A stretch of DNA of 64,000 nt from Tridacna crocea (lineage: Eukaryota; Mollusca; Bivalvia; Cardiida; Cardiidae): assembly GCA_943736015.1 (NCBI GenBank), contig OX031060.1, positions 18,987,231 to 19,051,230 of the forward strand. The letters run 5' to 3'. The notes under the pieces are model-generated. The model did no database searches. It had not been told where the DNA came from and was given only the letters and a program-made list of their open reading frames with translations. Made by a program: the position numbers and the translations under genes. Positions within the stretch are counted from its first letter, which is position 1. Each line of letters begins with the position of its first letter. This document shows positions 11,691 through 22,071 of the stretch, in pieces.

Positions 11691-12102
11691 CATCTTTGCA
11701 AGCCAAGGCTGACTATTCACTCCGCTACTCTACCCTTGGCGGATCGAGCTCGATTTTTACATTCCCCCGATACGCTTTTTCATTGGATGCAGCCAGCTCT
11801 AACTGCAACGAATGAAATCGCTCGTAGCATTTCATCATTGATAAAAATAGAACGAGATCTCTACCTTTCGAATAAAAGGTAAAACATGGAAACCCATGAG
11901 GATGTCTGCTTATCGCTTCATGTTGAATAATTTTATTCGTCAGCGATTTGTAAAACGGTATTTCATTGGCTCTCAGAAATATGATGTAAAGGGGGGTAAT
12001 AACCAGCATCCAATAGAGGGCGCATCGCAGGAATCTCGAAATCGGGCTCAATCAGCCAAGGTAAGATCCACATAGTGATCGTAACCTTGGCTCGCGAAGA
12101 TG
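11691..12102 (+). mobile_element. family C MITE inserted in a half family A MITE
   Basis: CATCTTTGCAAGCCAAGG to GGCTCGCGAAGATG. The left flank (about 11590-11690) is the left half of a family A element. No clear target duplication was found, so the site may be rearranged. Confidence 0.7.
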
Positions 12103-12273
12103 CGAAATTCACTTCGTCTAACGATCGGCTAAATTCTCTGGTAAAATCGTCCTTGGTGTCCACGGACCATTCTACCTCAGAATTCAACCATTTGTCGAAA
12201 ATTTACAAAAAAACACACAGTTTCGACTCAGAACTGCGCAGGGTGACCTAGGTCGGTACAAGTTGCAAATTCA

Positions 12274-12498
12274 TTAACCCATTACCACACAATCCCTATA
12301 CTTTTGATAACCCTGAGAAAGAAGCCTGTAGAAAACATTGTGGGCAAAGGAGAAAATGCTGGTAACCAGCATTTTCTCCTTTGCCCACAATGTTTTCTAC
12401 TCTTCACAAAACAAATTTCAAATTTTCAGACACTTTTATTATGTCATCTGCAAATGCTTTCAATTTGGACAAGCCTAAGATATTGCCGTTTGGTAACG
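12274..12498. mobile_element. family A MITE, full length
   Basis: TTAACCCATTACCACACAAT to TTTGGTAACGAG, with a perfect central palindrome (GGGCAAAGG variant matched on both arms, i.e. a compensated change). Confidence 0.85.
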
Positions 12499-12926
12499 AG
12501 ACCTCCTTATCACTTGGCTTATTGGATAATTCTCTAGATAAGTAAAATCGTCTAAGCAATGAATTATTACAGCAAGTTTATTTTTCCTTGTTTGTATCTT
12601 AGCATCTGAAGTATTCTGTACGCACTAAAAAGTTAAAGAGTCAGATGTTCATTTAATTTGAAAGCTGTATCATTTTTATGGGACAAGAAAATACCAAAAT
12701 CTGCTGCAATTGGCGCACGGTCCTTTACCAGACATTACCGATGACAAAGTTAAAAACTTCTCAAATCTACATATTGTCGCAGACGGCAAATTAGGTGTGC
12801 CTGACATCATAGAATTTATGTTCTAAATGACAAAAATATTGTAGGAAAAAGAGAAAATAGTGATTTACCAGTATTTTCTCCCTTCTTCCACAACTTTTTG
12901 AATGGACCGGTATTAATCAAGGTCGC

Positions 12927-13153
12927 TTAACCCTTTCACTACACAATCCCTACGTTTGACGACCCTGAGAAAGAAGCCTTTAGAAAACGCTGTGGGAAAA
13001 GGAGAAAATGCTGGTAACCAGCATTTTCTCCTTTTCCCACAATGCTTTCTACCCTTCACAAAACAAATTTCAAATTTTTAGACGCTTTTATTTTATCGCC
13101 TGCAAATGCTTTCAATTTGGACAAATCTAAAATATTATCGTTTGATAATAAGT
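12927..13153. mobile_element. family A MITE, full length
   Basis: TTAACCCTTTCACTACACAA start, full palindrome and GCAAATGCTTTCAATTTGGA block. Confidence 0.8.
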
Positions 13154-13566
13154 AAAACACGTCATTATTTGGTCAGGAGTATAAATACATAACCTGTCTG
13201 CGGGGCAAACCATGACAAAAAATAGTTCAATATTTGGACAGCGTGTGTGTTTTTATTTAATCCTTAACGTGCTAAATAAATTTGATGAAACGTTCAAGCC
13301 GATAGCAAAAAAAAAACCGAATCATGCAACGCCAAACTAATTTTTAGAACAATAACTCCTAACCAGACAATGTAAAACCAAGATCAGTCTGCACTTTCTG
13401 TGCAATCTGATCTGATGTACAATGTATTTAAAAATTCAGTAAGTCGCGCTTTGCAGCCTAAGGGATAAGATCTCGAATTGGGTAAGAATTTTTTATGTTT
13501 GTGTATGACCTTCACCTGACCTTGATGAAGTTATTAATAAACCAATTAGCATTGATGTTTGGTATT

Positions 13567-14130
13567 TTTGACTTTAAAGGTGGTCCTTCAGACTTTGGGA
13601 CAAAAACTTTACAAAAATACAAAAAAAAAATAATTTTAATACTCCGAAAGCTTATAATTTTCATTTATAAAACCCTAGTAGTCGAAAACCATCCGACAAC
13701 AACAGAAATAAGAGATTTAGTATAGCCCAGGTTGACGCCGACGGGAAACACGGTCTATTTTTCCATGAACATCTTGCTCATTTACATACTGGAAATACAC
13801 AGACGAAGCTTCAAACATAGCATCTGAAGAAGACGTTATGGAAAATAATTACATTTTTGTTATGTTATGGAATTTAAGCGCCATTAGTCACGAGCCAGTC
13901 ACTTAACATTCCCACAATGCTTTTTTTTTTATTTTTGGCGGGAAATCTAAAAATAGCTTAAGGGGCTACTTAGCCTTTTAAGGGAATACCACCCAAAACA
14001 ATTTTTTTGTAATATTATGAATCTAAATTGTTGATGATTTGTATTGTGTTTTCATCTTAATTTCTGTGATATGTATATTTTTCAATTTGATGCGATATGA
14101 AAAACTTAAATACTCACCCATAAAGGCTGT
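13567..14130 (+). repeat. repeat K, copy 2
   Basis: Diverged copy of 2020-2565 starting AAAGGTGGTCCTTCAGAC. Related reverse-complement copies lie at about 37380-38060 and 50130-50800, and a partial one at about 53045-53215. Confidence 0.65.
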
Positions 14131-14452
14131 TACTAGAGATATGAGTGCTTACGCGATATTGCGTCACTTGAATTTAAACAAAGGTCCAGTGTAGATACTA
14201 TATGTCAGATTGTTCGAAATATTTTTGTATGAATATTTTAGAATACAAAATTCTTTTAACTATATTTCATTTGTTTTATTCAAGATAATACTGCGTAAAT
14301 ACATTTTTTACGAAAATCCGCCCGTTTTATCCTGAAAATCTAGCCATACTATTGGCTAGACCAAGTTCCAAGCACTAGTCAGTGTAATCCGGTCCTACAC
14401 GCTACGAAATCGTACGAAGTAGAAGGACCGTAAACACGTGATGGTTCCGGGG

Positions 14453-14770
14453 TAATGCAAAGAAATGACCCTCCCTTACAAAATGACGCATGGGCCATTT
14501 CTCTACGTAGAAGAATGACTCATGGGTCATTTCTCTACGTAGAGGCATGATCCGTGTCATTATTCTACACAGAGAAATGACCCCAGAGGGTCATTTCTCT
14601 ACGTAGGGTCATATTCCTCTACGTAGTGAAATAACTTCTGGGGTCGTTTCTCTACGTAGAATAATGACCCGGGTCATTCCTCTACGTAGTGAAATAACTT
14701 CTGGGGTCATTTCTCTACGTAGAATAATGACCCGAGTCATTTTGTAGGTGAGGGTCATTTCTCTGCATTA
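14453..14770. repeat. family J foldback, expanded form
   Basis: Ends TAATGCAAAGAAATGACCCT and AGGGTCATTTCTCTGCATTA. The inside is a tandem array of TTTCTCTACGTAGA and AATGACCC units, each palindromic at TCTACGTAGA. Confidence 0.8.
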
Positions 14771-14774
14771 ACAC

Positions 14775-15290
14775 CGGCTTGGATTAGTTAATCTTAAACA
14801 TGTCATAACAAAAATGTAGCCAGGACATGATCAAGGAAGAATGAAAAGCCCAATAAGGGCGTTAGACACAGTCCAATACAAAAAGACGGAACTGTGGTTA
14901 AAGAATTCTGAATCATGACAGAGTTTATTGGTTGTTTTTTTTTTCGATGCTTTCATAGCTATTTTAAACATTTTGTTTGGCCAACCAGATTTCTTGTTAT
15001 TTTCAGATATAGAAAATTCTCTCTATATTTGAAAATATATATATATCACCAGTGATAATATCAAAATTTATTACACTGGGAAATTCCAGGATTTCACTGC
15101 TACGTATATAATAAAACCAATTAATTCATTGTACATTGTAAAAGATTATACATTGTGTGAGGGCTGTTTGATATTAAATAAGCATGTAAGGGTTTGATTT
15201 TGGGTGGACATCGTGCACTATTTTTTTTTTCACCAATAATCAGTTCGGTAGCTATTGGAGAACTCTCTGTATAGTCAAGAAAACATTTGA
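14775..15290. other. intergenic, nothing recognised
   Basis: AT-rich sequence between the family J array and the family H MITE; no coding or RNA signal. Confidence 0.45.
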
Positions 15291-15294
15291 CTTC

Positions 15295-15664
15295 TTTAAG
15301 GTTGTGGATCCGTAATAGAAAACAGCTATTTCCATTATAATAGTATCCTACAAAATTTGATGCAATTAAAACTTAGTATTATTATACTACTTCAACCGAG
15401 CCATTTGTTCCTTTTTGTCCTTCTAAGAAGTATCATTTATAAATCTAAAACCACTATATTCTCATTTCAAAGGGAGATAATAATTTCCTCCCTTTTCTGG
15501 AAACTAACAAAAGTATCAACAAATAATTTCAAGGTAGACATCAAAGGAACTTCTGGTCGATTAAAAATGTCCAAAAATATTATATCTCTATAAATCCGTA
15601 TTTTTAAGCTATCAAGAAATTCATGCAATGCTGCAGTATAAGTATTACGAGTCTACTGCCTTAA
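15295..15664 (+). mobile_element. family H MITE
   Basis: Terminal inverted repeat TTTAAGGTTGTGGATCCGTA / TACGAGTCTACTGCCTTAAA. The interior is AT-rich (ACCACTATATTCTCATTTCA, CCTCCCTTTTCTGGAAACTA). The 78-codon frame inside shows no protein similarity that I recognise. Confidence 0.7.
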
Positions 15665-15683
15665 AAGTGGCACTGGAGGTCTG

Positions 15684-15860
15684 CAGGGCCTGTATTCACC
15701 AATCATTCTTAAGAGCGTTCTTTGTCTTATTTTCCAGAATTTTCTACATTTGTAAGTAACATAACTTCTGATTGGCTAAACCATTCGGTTTAGCCAATCA
15801 GAAGTTATTTTACTTACAAATTTAGAATACCTTGAAGAAAAAGACCAAGAACATAGCTGG
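15684..15860. repeat. palindromic repeat E (GATTGGCTAAACC)
   Basis: GTATTCACCAATCATTCTTA start; perfect arms AACTTCTGATTGGCTAAACC / GGTTTAGCCAATCAGAAGTT. Other copies: 6900-7040 (one arm weak), 36505-36680 and its duplicate 49255-49440, 56487-56692, 59777-59960, 60760-60945. Confidence 0.8.
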
Positions 15861-15900
15861 TCAAAGAGTATTCGGTTTTGCCAGCGATGTCTGACGGACA

Positions 15901-16200
15901 AGCCGATATAGCCCAGTAGATAGAGCGTGGGACTAGTGAACACAGTGTTTCAGGTCACTACAGGTTGTTGGTTCGAATCCCTGGCTGCCCAACTAAAATT
16001 ACTAATGGTCTTTCGGATGAGACATTAAACCGAGGTCCCGTGTGACGGTGCTATACACCGAGCACGTTAAAGAACCAGGCGAAGCTCTCAGTAGCTTCGA
16101 CCTGTATCCTTGCACTATCCCCCGTAACAACTAACCGTCTTCTGGGGGCGTCGTTCAGATGGGCAACCGGTAGCGACGATGAATAAACGGAAATAACAAA
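15901..16200 (+). repeat. tRNA-derived SINE
   Basis: tRNA-like head with box A (TATAGCCCAGTAGATAG) and box B (GGTTCGAATCC), then a body shared with 21518-21838 (GATGAGACATTAAACCGAGG, GGCGAAGCTCTCAGTAG). Confidence 0.75.
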
Positions 16201-16235
16201 CCGACCGACGATGTCCTAAAGCCTAAGAGCCACTT

Positions 16236-16472
16236 TTAAAGAAGAAGTCCTTTCCTTGGCCACATACAAAAATCCTCCACTGCATATTTGAGATCATCAT
16301 CAACGTGAGTACCGGAAATGACCGTTTTCAATATCAGAAATAGATGAAAGTCTGGTAGAGCATTGTCAGGAGAATGAGGTGGATGCTCAGTCAATCTAAA
16401 ACCACAGGCCTTAAAGGCAGCCATGGTAATGACAGAATTGTGAAAAGAGGAATTTTCATGCTGAAACAACAC
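16236..16472 (-). pseudogene. mariner transposase C-terminal fragment (decayed)
   Basis: The 78-residue frame contains FQHENSSFH, HPPHSPDNALPDFHLF and a VDDDLKYAVEDF tail, the arrangement of mariner transposase around the second and third catalytic acidic residues. E6 sits where family members carry D, and D41 is exactly 34 residues further, matching the D34D spacing. Upstream frame (to about 16560) gives a loosely similar GQLEAARRV stretch. The N-terminal half, first catalytic D and terminal repeats are not found. It lies between a SINE and a family A MITE. A non-functional remnant. Confidence 0.75.
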
Positions 16473-16567
16473 GCCTTGCTGCCTCTAGCTGACCAAATGA
16501 CATCAAGTTTCGGATATGGAACCTGAAAAAGTCAGGGTAGAGAATGGCTGAAGAAGGACACTCCTGC

Positions 16568-16796
16568 TTAAATCAGTACCAAACGACAACATTTTAGGCT
16601 TGTCCAAATCGAAAGCATTTGCAGACAACAAAATAAAAGTGACTGAAAATTTGAAATTTGTTTCGTGAAGGGTAGAAAACATAGTGGGAAAAGGATAAAA
16701 TGCTGGTAACCAGCATTTTCTCCTTTTCCCACAATGTTTTCCAAAGGCTTCTTTCTCAGGGTCGTCAAAAGTAGGGATTGTGTGGTAATGGTTTAA
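16568..16796. mobile_element. family A MITE, full length
   Basis: TTAA at both ends, with palindrome (one arm AAGGATAAAATG). Adjacent to the mariner relic. Confidence 0.8.
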
Positions 16797-17368
16797 ATTT
16801 TTCTCTACAAGACTCGCAACTTATCAACCACCCCTTCCTCAGAGCGGTCTTGGTCGTCCATACAGAGCAGTACTCCACAAGAAAAAAGTGGTTACCTGTA
16901 TTTCCTTCTACATTTCTCATTATCAATCAGTTTCCACAATGACCGTTATCCGTTCCTACTGGGAGAATAAAAAGATTTAGTTTTATCAATTGACATATAG
17001 GCCTACAAGCAATATACATGTACATGTATCAGCGCAAAAATTTCTATATCAAATTCAGAACTAACTTCACAGAAATATGAAAGAAAGAAGATTATGGCTA
17101 TTGAGAGTGCAAATGACACATCTCGCACTGATTTCATTGTGGGGCCGCATATCTTTATTCGCTTTTGAGCGTTCTATGAAGGCAGCCATATTGTTTACTC
17201 GGCTTCCAGCATTATCTCCCGCTAGATGGCATTCTATAAATACTCATCTATCTGATATGGACATCCTGGGTACAGAACCGAACCACTTTCCTACGCGACA
17301 GCCGTTACTTTGAATTTCAAACTAAAATTTTAAGTAATTTTACTCAATAAAACCCTACCTCGTGCTGC

Positions 17369-18273
17369 TCACTCAGCTATGATCATCAGTTTAGACAGGG
17401 ATACTAGATAACAATTTGTAATGGCATCTACAATATAAAATTCAAATGGTCCTTTGAACAGTAGATTTGCGTAATATCTCACTGTAAAATTGTCCAAAAT
17501 ACTTTCTGTCAGTTGCAGCCTGTCAATCCCTGTGTGGTTTGCAATAGACACTTGTCTTGAACACATCTCCATTTCTTTAACAAGTTCGTAGAAACTGTTA
17601 CTGGGGATGGTCAGTCCACCACGGTTGACTTTATCCAGCCAGAGAGAATATTTATTCAGAGAGTCCTCTCTAGTACCACTGGCAATACTTTTTTCCATTG
17701 CCTCTAGGAGTGCCTTTTGCTTTGGGTGTGAGGATCCTCGTTCTGCCTTTTTCTTGATAGCACTTACTATGTATCCACTTATGTAATACAAAACACTTAG
17801 TTCGGTCTCGGTCATTGAAATGTCATGTGCCTCCTTGGTTGTTTCAAGTAGCTTGGATAAATTTACAATTAAATGTTCCATGAGTTCATGTAGCAGTACA
17901 CCTACAAACACTCTGTTTCCTTGCGTCAATTTTTGAAGGTGTAAGCAAAGTTCCTTTTTTACAGTAATGTTATAAAACTCAGTGTATAATGCTTCATTCA
18001 TACTTGAAGTCTTTTCACCTGCCTTTTTGAAAGCTATAGAAAAGTGTTGATAGAGATGAGCACATACTTTATCAAAAAGGTCCTTTTCAGAGAGTACTTT
18101 TTCAGCGACTTCGCCTATTTTTTTCCTTTTAGCAGAAAATGCTCTTTCTTTTGCTGTCAGTGACATTGAAGTCATGGTCGCTTCAAGGGCTGTACTAAAA
18201 AACTCTGTAAAGTCTGTTTCATGGGCAGCGTAAGGGTTTTTCTGTTTGTAAGTGCCCTTGATGTAGTTTGCCA
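17369..18273 (-). CDS. exon B: about 300-residue domain of unknown function
   Basis: This is the longest open frame with protein-like composition in the window. There is no ATG at its 5' end: the apparent start is a GTG formed by the splice junction. Charged amphipathic stretches (TAKERAFSAKRKKIGEVAEKV) and the C-terminal FEFYIVDAITNCYLVSLSKL suggest a helical domain. Its last codons are retained in the deleted derivative at about 55.1 kb. Confidence 0.65.
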
Positions 18274-20270
18274 CTGAAAAAATGTGTACATATTTATATT
18301 TACATCAATTTGTTTAGCTGCCTTAACCCTTTCCTGAACGACAAATTTTAGACTCTTCCAAGCTGAAAGGATTTGCAGACGACAATTTCAATTTTGATGA
18401 AAATGGCAGAAAGTTCACAAAATGCAAAGAAAAAACTGTGGGAAAAGAAGCAGTTGCACATTACGAACAATTTCTCCTTTTCCAACAGTATTTTCAAAAT
18501 ACTTGTATTGCAGACACGTAAAAACAAGGGCTTGTTTGGGAAAGGGTTAACACACTAGGTATAATGTGGATCTTTGCCTATACCACAAATTCCCAACTTT
18601 TAACAATCCTGAGAAAGAATGCTTTTTTGAAAACATTGTTGGAAAAGGAACAATGCTGGTAACTGGCATTTTCTCCAATTCCAAAATTTGTTGTCTGGTA
18701 ATGGGTTAATTACATTTGACAATGGCAAATGCTTTCAACTGTACAGGTCCAAATATGTTACCATACAGCAAAATTTTTTACTCTTCAAATTCCAAAACAT
18801 TCACAGAAAACAGATGTGGTACCAATTTTTGAGGTTGTCTGAGATAGAGTAGACAACAATGTGGGGAAAAAGAAGAAAAAGTCGGAATTTATGGCTTATG
18901 GAAGATGTACCCTGTGAACGACCTCCGGGTACATAAACACTAATTGATTTGTAATTGATTTAGTTGGTCAAAATACTGAGTAATCTCCATTTATTAGTAT
19001 ATTTTCTGGTATATTGTATTTATTGTTTTTACTTTCCCACATTTTTTGTATTGTACAAACATGTCAGTTACAGAGAGTAAGAAATGTTAAATATAGATTA
19101 TTAACCCATTACCACACGATCCCTACTTTTGACGCCCCTGAGAAAGAAGCCTTTTGAAAACACTGTGGGAAAAGGAGAAAATGCTGGTAACCAGCATTTT
19201 CTCCTTTTCCCACAGTGTTTTCTACCCTTCCCAGAACAAATTTCAATTTTTCAGTTACCTTTATTTTGTCGTCTGCAAATGCTTTCAATTTGGACCAGTC
19301 TAAAATTTTCTCGTGTGGTAAAGAGTTAAAGAAAAAACAAGTTTGTTTTCATTGTTGTGACCGACTCCCTTTTCTGTTCACTATCTTACCAGATTGAATA
19401 ACCATGCTGCTTTCCCCATTTCACAACCTTTTTCAGAGCAAATGACTTTTGGCAACTTTTGAAAAATTAAAGACTCTTCCAAATTGAAAGAGTTTGCAGT
19501 CGACAATTTTGCGATTCATCAAAATAGCGGACAGTTCTCCAAAAAGGTAGAAAACACTGGAAAGAGCAATTACTCATTATGATCAATTTCTCCTTTTCCC
19601 ACAATGTTTTCTAAAGGCTTGAAATTGCAGGTGCATAAAAACAAGGGATTGTTTAACAAAGGATTAAAAGGAAAGTGGGAAAAGAAAAAAAAATGGGAAC
19701 TACCTTTTGCCCATTTTCAAGCAACCACTTAACAGAAGTTTGCTGGTTCGATCCCTGGCTCGGCCAATATTCTTTCCGAGGATTGATGATAGTCAATGTG
19801 ACAGGATTCATTCCTCCCTAACCACTGTCCGTTGTTTCAACAAGGGTTATGTGGGAAAGCACCCAGTTGCTTTGAAAGAATATACTACAGAGTACTGGTT
19901 AAAAGAACTTAAGGAAAGCATGGATAGGTGCACTGGCCCCTGTGATATAACTGAAATACTGTTGAAAACGACACATAAAACCATACAATCAATGAATATT
20001 TATCACATTTTAAAGTAAGGTACCTTTAATGCCATTAATGCTGTGTTTAGTGCGTAAATGCCCACGCAATCCAGAAACTGTTGAATAGCCTTTTGCACAT
20101 TCACCACACTTGTACCTTTTCATCTCCGCACTCTGAGCAGGCCTCCCACATTTTTTCACATCAACACTGTCATCATCAGATAATTCTATTTCGCTATTTG
20201 TATATTCTCCAAGTAATTCATCTAAATCAAGCGCACTGAAATCAACAAAGTCATCCTTGCTGTAGGCCAT
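17369..20270 (-). CDS. two-exon C2H2 zinc-finger protein of unknown family inside a transposon-like element
   Basis: Exon A (20270-20024, minus strand) starts at ATG GCC and ends AAAG before GTACCT. Exon B (18273-17369) follows the acceptor ATTTTTTCAG and ends at TGA. The one leftover G plus TG restores a GTG (Val) codon, so the joined product is about 383 residues. Residues 1-45 are acidic (DDFVDFSALDLDELLGEY, then ELSDDDSVD). Residues 53-76 are one classic C2H2 finger, C55-x2-C58-x12-H71-x4-H76. The remaining roughly 300 residues are mostly helical-looking with a motif YYISGYIVSAIKKK and match no family I can name. The gene sits entirely inside a 3.8-kb unit with 10-bp flanking repeats. It may therefore be the transposase, a truncated or accessory element protein, or a captured gene. 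No DDE triad is evident. The intron carries four MITEs and a SINE fragment yet both exons are intact. Confidence 0.65.
18323..18550. mobile_element. family A MITE in the zinc-finger gene intron
   Basis: TTAACCCTTTCCTGAACGAC to GGGAAAGGGTTAA; diverged hairpin core. Confidence 0.75.
18576..18709. mobile_element. family A MITE, internally deleted, in the same intron
   Basis: AACAATCCTGAGAAAGAATG, short hairpin, then GTCTGGTAATGGGTTAA; the region between hairpin and right end is missing. Confidence 0.65.
19101..19329. mobile_element. family A MITE, full length, in the same intron
   Basis: TTAACCCATTACCACACGAT to GTGGTAAAGAGTTAA with perfect palindrome, so a young copy. Confidence 0.85.
19467..19667. 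mobile_element. family A MITE, diverged, in the same intron
   Basis: TTAA ends, CTTCCAAATTGAAAGAGTTT block and degenerate hairpin. Confidence 0.65.
19735..20005 (+). repeat. SINE-like element, in zinc-finger gene intron
   Basis: GCTGGTTCGATCCCTGGCTC box-B region, GTGACAGGATTCATTCCTCC body, ATAGGTGCACTGGCCCCTGT tail; inserted 20 bp from the exon A donor. Confidence 0.65.
20024..20270 (-). CDS. exon A: acidic N-terminus and C2H2 zinc finger
   Basis: This exon codes for 82 residues plus one base. A good acceptor (GTGATCTTCAG) lies about 11 nt upstream of the ATG on the minus strand, so the exon probably starts at about 20281 with a short 5' UTR. Matching this, a strong donor (CAGCTG then GTAAGT, minus strand, exon end at 20631) marks a likely untranslated first exon. 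The ORF is open further upstream, but that part is hydrophobic, AT-rich and looks like intron. Confidence 0.6.
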
Positions 20271-21018
20271 AATACATTTACTGAAGATCACGATGTATTT
20301 TCGGTTTACATAATTACTAAAAAAAAGAAAGATCTGTACATTAAGAAAGCTAATATATGAACAAACATCATAACGAAACATAGTACTTGCTGAAATTTAC
20401 ATCTAGATATTGATTAAATTGCGTCCTGTTAGAAATTCTGACAAATACACAAGTTGACATGACACCACTGCACTGCAGAGATCATGACAAGTACACATCG
20501 TCTTTGGGCTAGATTGACATGTTGACGTTTTTATCCTCGACGCTAGAGCTGTTGATGCTCGAAAATTATCATTTAACGAATAATACTTTGAGGAAACTTT
20601 ATTCGAAATAAGTAAAAAAAAAAGACTTACCAGCTGTAACGTATAATGAGCGACGATTGTTATGAACGGAAGTACTTAATAAGACAGGAAACGGCAAGAA
20701 ATTATACTGTCTGAAAGGAAGATAACAAATCGCAAGGAACAACAGCGGCTTAGCAGACGCCGTACAGGTAAGTCAGTGAAAAATCGATAATCGCTCTGAT
20801 TCCAGTTGCGTTGCCTATCCCTGTCTATATAGGATCCCTGGTTTAGAGAAATCTAGAACTAAAGCAGGTCTCATTTCACCTCAAACGTATTGATAAAAGC
20901 TATTTTCTACTTTGCTACTTTATAGATCGTGATATTACAGTCAGCCCGCTTTCGGGGCTAGTGATGCGTCATATAAGACAGGTTGAATCTTCGAAGAATA
21001 TGACATGCGCAGTCAACG

Positions 21019-21260
21019 CGGCTTCCAGTCATTTCGTAAAAAGATAATTTCGTACCTAGGCCAGTTCGTACATCTTTGATCATTTCCTACCCACCTACTT
21101 GTGTTTTTGGTCATTTTATACCCACTTTGATCATTTCGTATCAACTTTTGTCATTTCATACCCTGTTTTTTAAAATCAATTTTGTAATTTACAACCTAGT
21201 TTTAATACTATTTTTTGTGTTGTTTGCTGTGTGACAATTAACTGCTTCAGTTGTGCTTAG
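21019..21260 (+). repeat. right flank of the zinc-finger element: ATTTCGTACC-type repeat
   Basis: Repeated words TCATTTCGTA, TCATTTTATACCC and TCATTTCATACCC recur at about 30-bp spacing. This is a diverged copy of the family at 7.6-7.8 kb, interrupted at its left end by the transposon insertion. Confidence 0.65.
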
Positions 21261-21517
21261 CTCCAAATGAACTTATGTTCAATTTCGCCCTAGGAAAGGC
21301 TTTTATAGCGTTTTACCATTATTGCCTCTTTCTTTTTTAAGGTTTAGTTGGCTTTAAAGTTTGTTAAGGGCTTCCTAGTTCGTTGTTCTTCTTTCCCCAC
21401 TTTGTTTCCAAAAGCATACACCAGAGAGTTGTGAAAATATGCCATTTGTCGGCTAAACAATTGAGTGAAGGTGCTTAATATAAATTCGGGGGTGTCATCG
21501 AAAACAATGGAATTACC

Positions 21518-21838
21518 AGCTGATATAGCTCAGTAGGTAGAGCTTAGGACTCGTGAACATAATGTTTCGGGTCACTACAGGTTGTGGGTTCAAATCCCCG
21601 GCTGGCTAACTAAAATTTCTAATAGTCTTTCCGATGAGATACATGTATTAAACCGAGGTCCCGTGTGATGGTGCTGTACGCCGAGCACGTTTGAGAACCA
21701 GGCGAAGCTCTCAGTAGTTTCGACCTGTATCCTTGCACTATCGCCCGTAACAACTAATCGTCTTCTGGGGGCTTCGCTCAGATGGGCAACCGGTAGGGAC
21801 GATAAATAAACGGGATTAACCAACCAAAAAACGATGGA
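21518..21838 (+). repeat. tRNA-derived SINE
   Basis: Box A TATAGCTCAGTAGGTAG and box B GGTTCAAATCC; body as at 15901-16200, ending ACGATAAATAAACGGGATTA. Confidence 0.8.
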
Positions 21839-21847
21839 ATGTTTGCC

Positions 21848-22071
21848 GAGTTTTGTAGCTCAGTCCATCACTCACAAGGTTTGAAACCTAGGGGTACCTG
21901 GTTTGATTCTCGGCCGCTCGGTCACATCCTTTTCGAGGACTGAAGATAGTCGTAGCATTTACATACCTCTCACCCCTGAATATTGCTTTGAGCATGTAAT
22001 GCGGGAAAGCAGCCAGTGGCCTGTGGAGAATATTGAGCAACCATGTCTGTGTGGGAAAGCAGCTACTGTTC
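21848..22071 (+). repeat. second tRNA-derived SINE, containing the duplication breakpoint
   Basis: TTTTGTAGCTCAGTCCATCA (box A) and GGTTTGATTCTCGGCC (box B). The left end of the segmental duplication (21879) falls within its tRNA-like head, so the unit 2 copy (38707-38900) is headless. Confidence 0.7.

Larger units (their letters stand above)
17210..21018 (-). mobile_element. 3.8-kb DNA-transposon-like element carrying the zinc-finger gene
   Basis: The unit is flanked by identical 10-bp direct repeats CGGCTTCCAG (17200-17209 and 21019-21028). Its ends are CATTATCTCCCGC and, on the other strand, CGTTGACTGCGC, an imperfect short inverted repeat. Sequence outside both repeats is continuous with a repeat at 7.6-7.9 kb that has a single copy of the target, supporting true insertion. 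A 353-bp derivative at 54,925-55,277 has the same two ends. The 9-10-bp target duplication would fit Mutator-like or related superfamilies, but family assignment is open. Confidence 0.75.

Noticed and set aside
11725-12051. Similar short proteins in several places (SRFLRCALYWMLVITPLY-type; also 10624-10833, 54269-54568)
   Set aside because: They are shadows of the family C MITE sequence; the frame is preserved only because the copies are recent.
14453-14770. CRISPR-like array of regularly spaced palindromes
   Set aside because: No unique spacers, eukaryotic context, and the units are foldback-element internals.
15901-15992. Functional tRNA genes at 15901, 21518 and 21848
   Set aside because: Box A and box B are present but the anticodon arm is interrupted and long SINE bodies follow; these are SINE heads.
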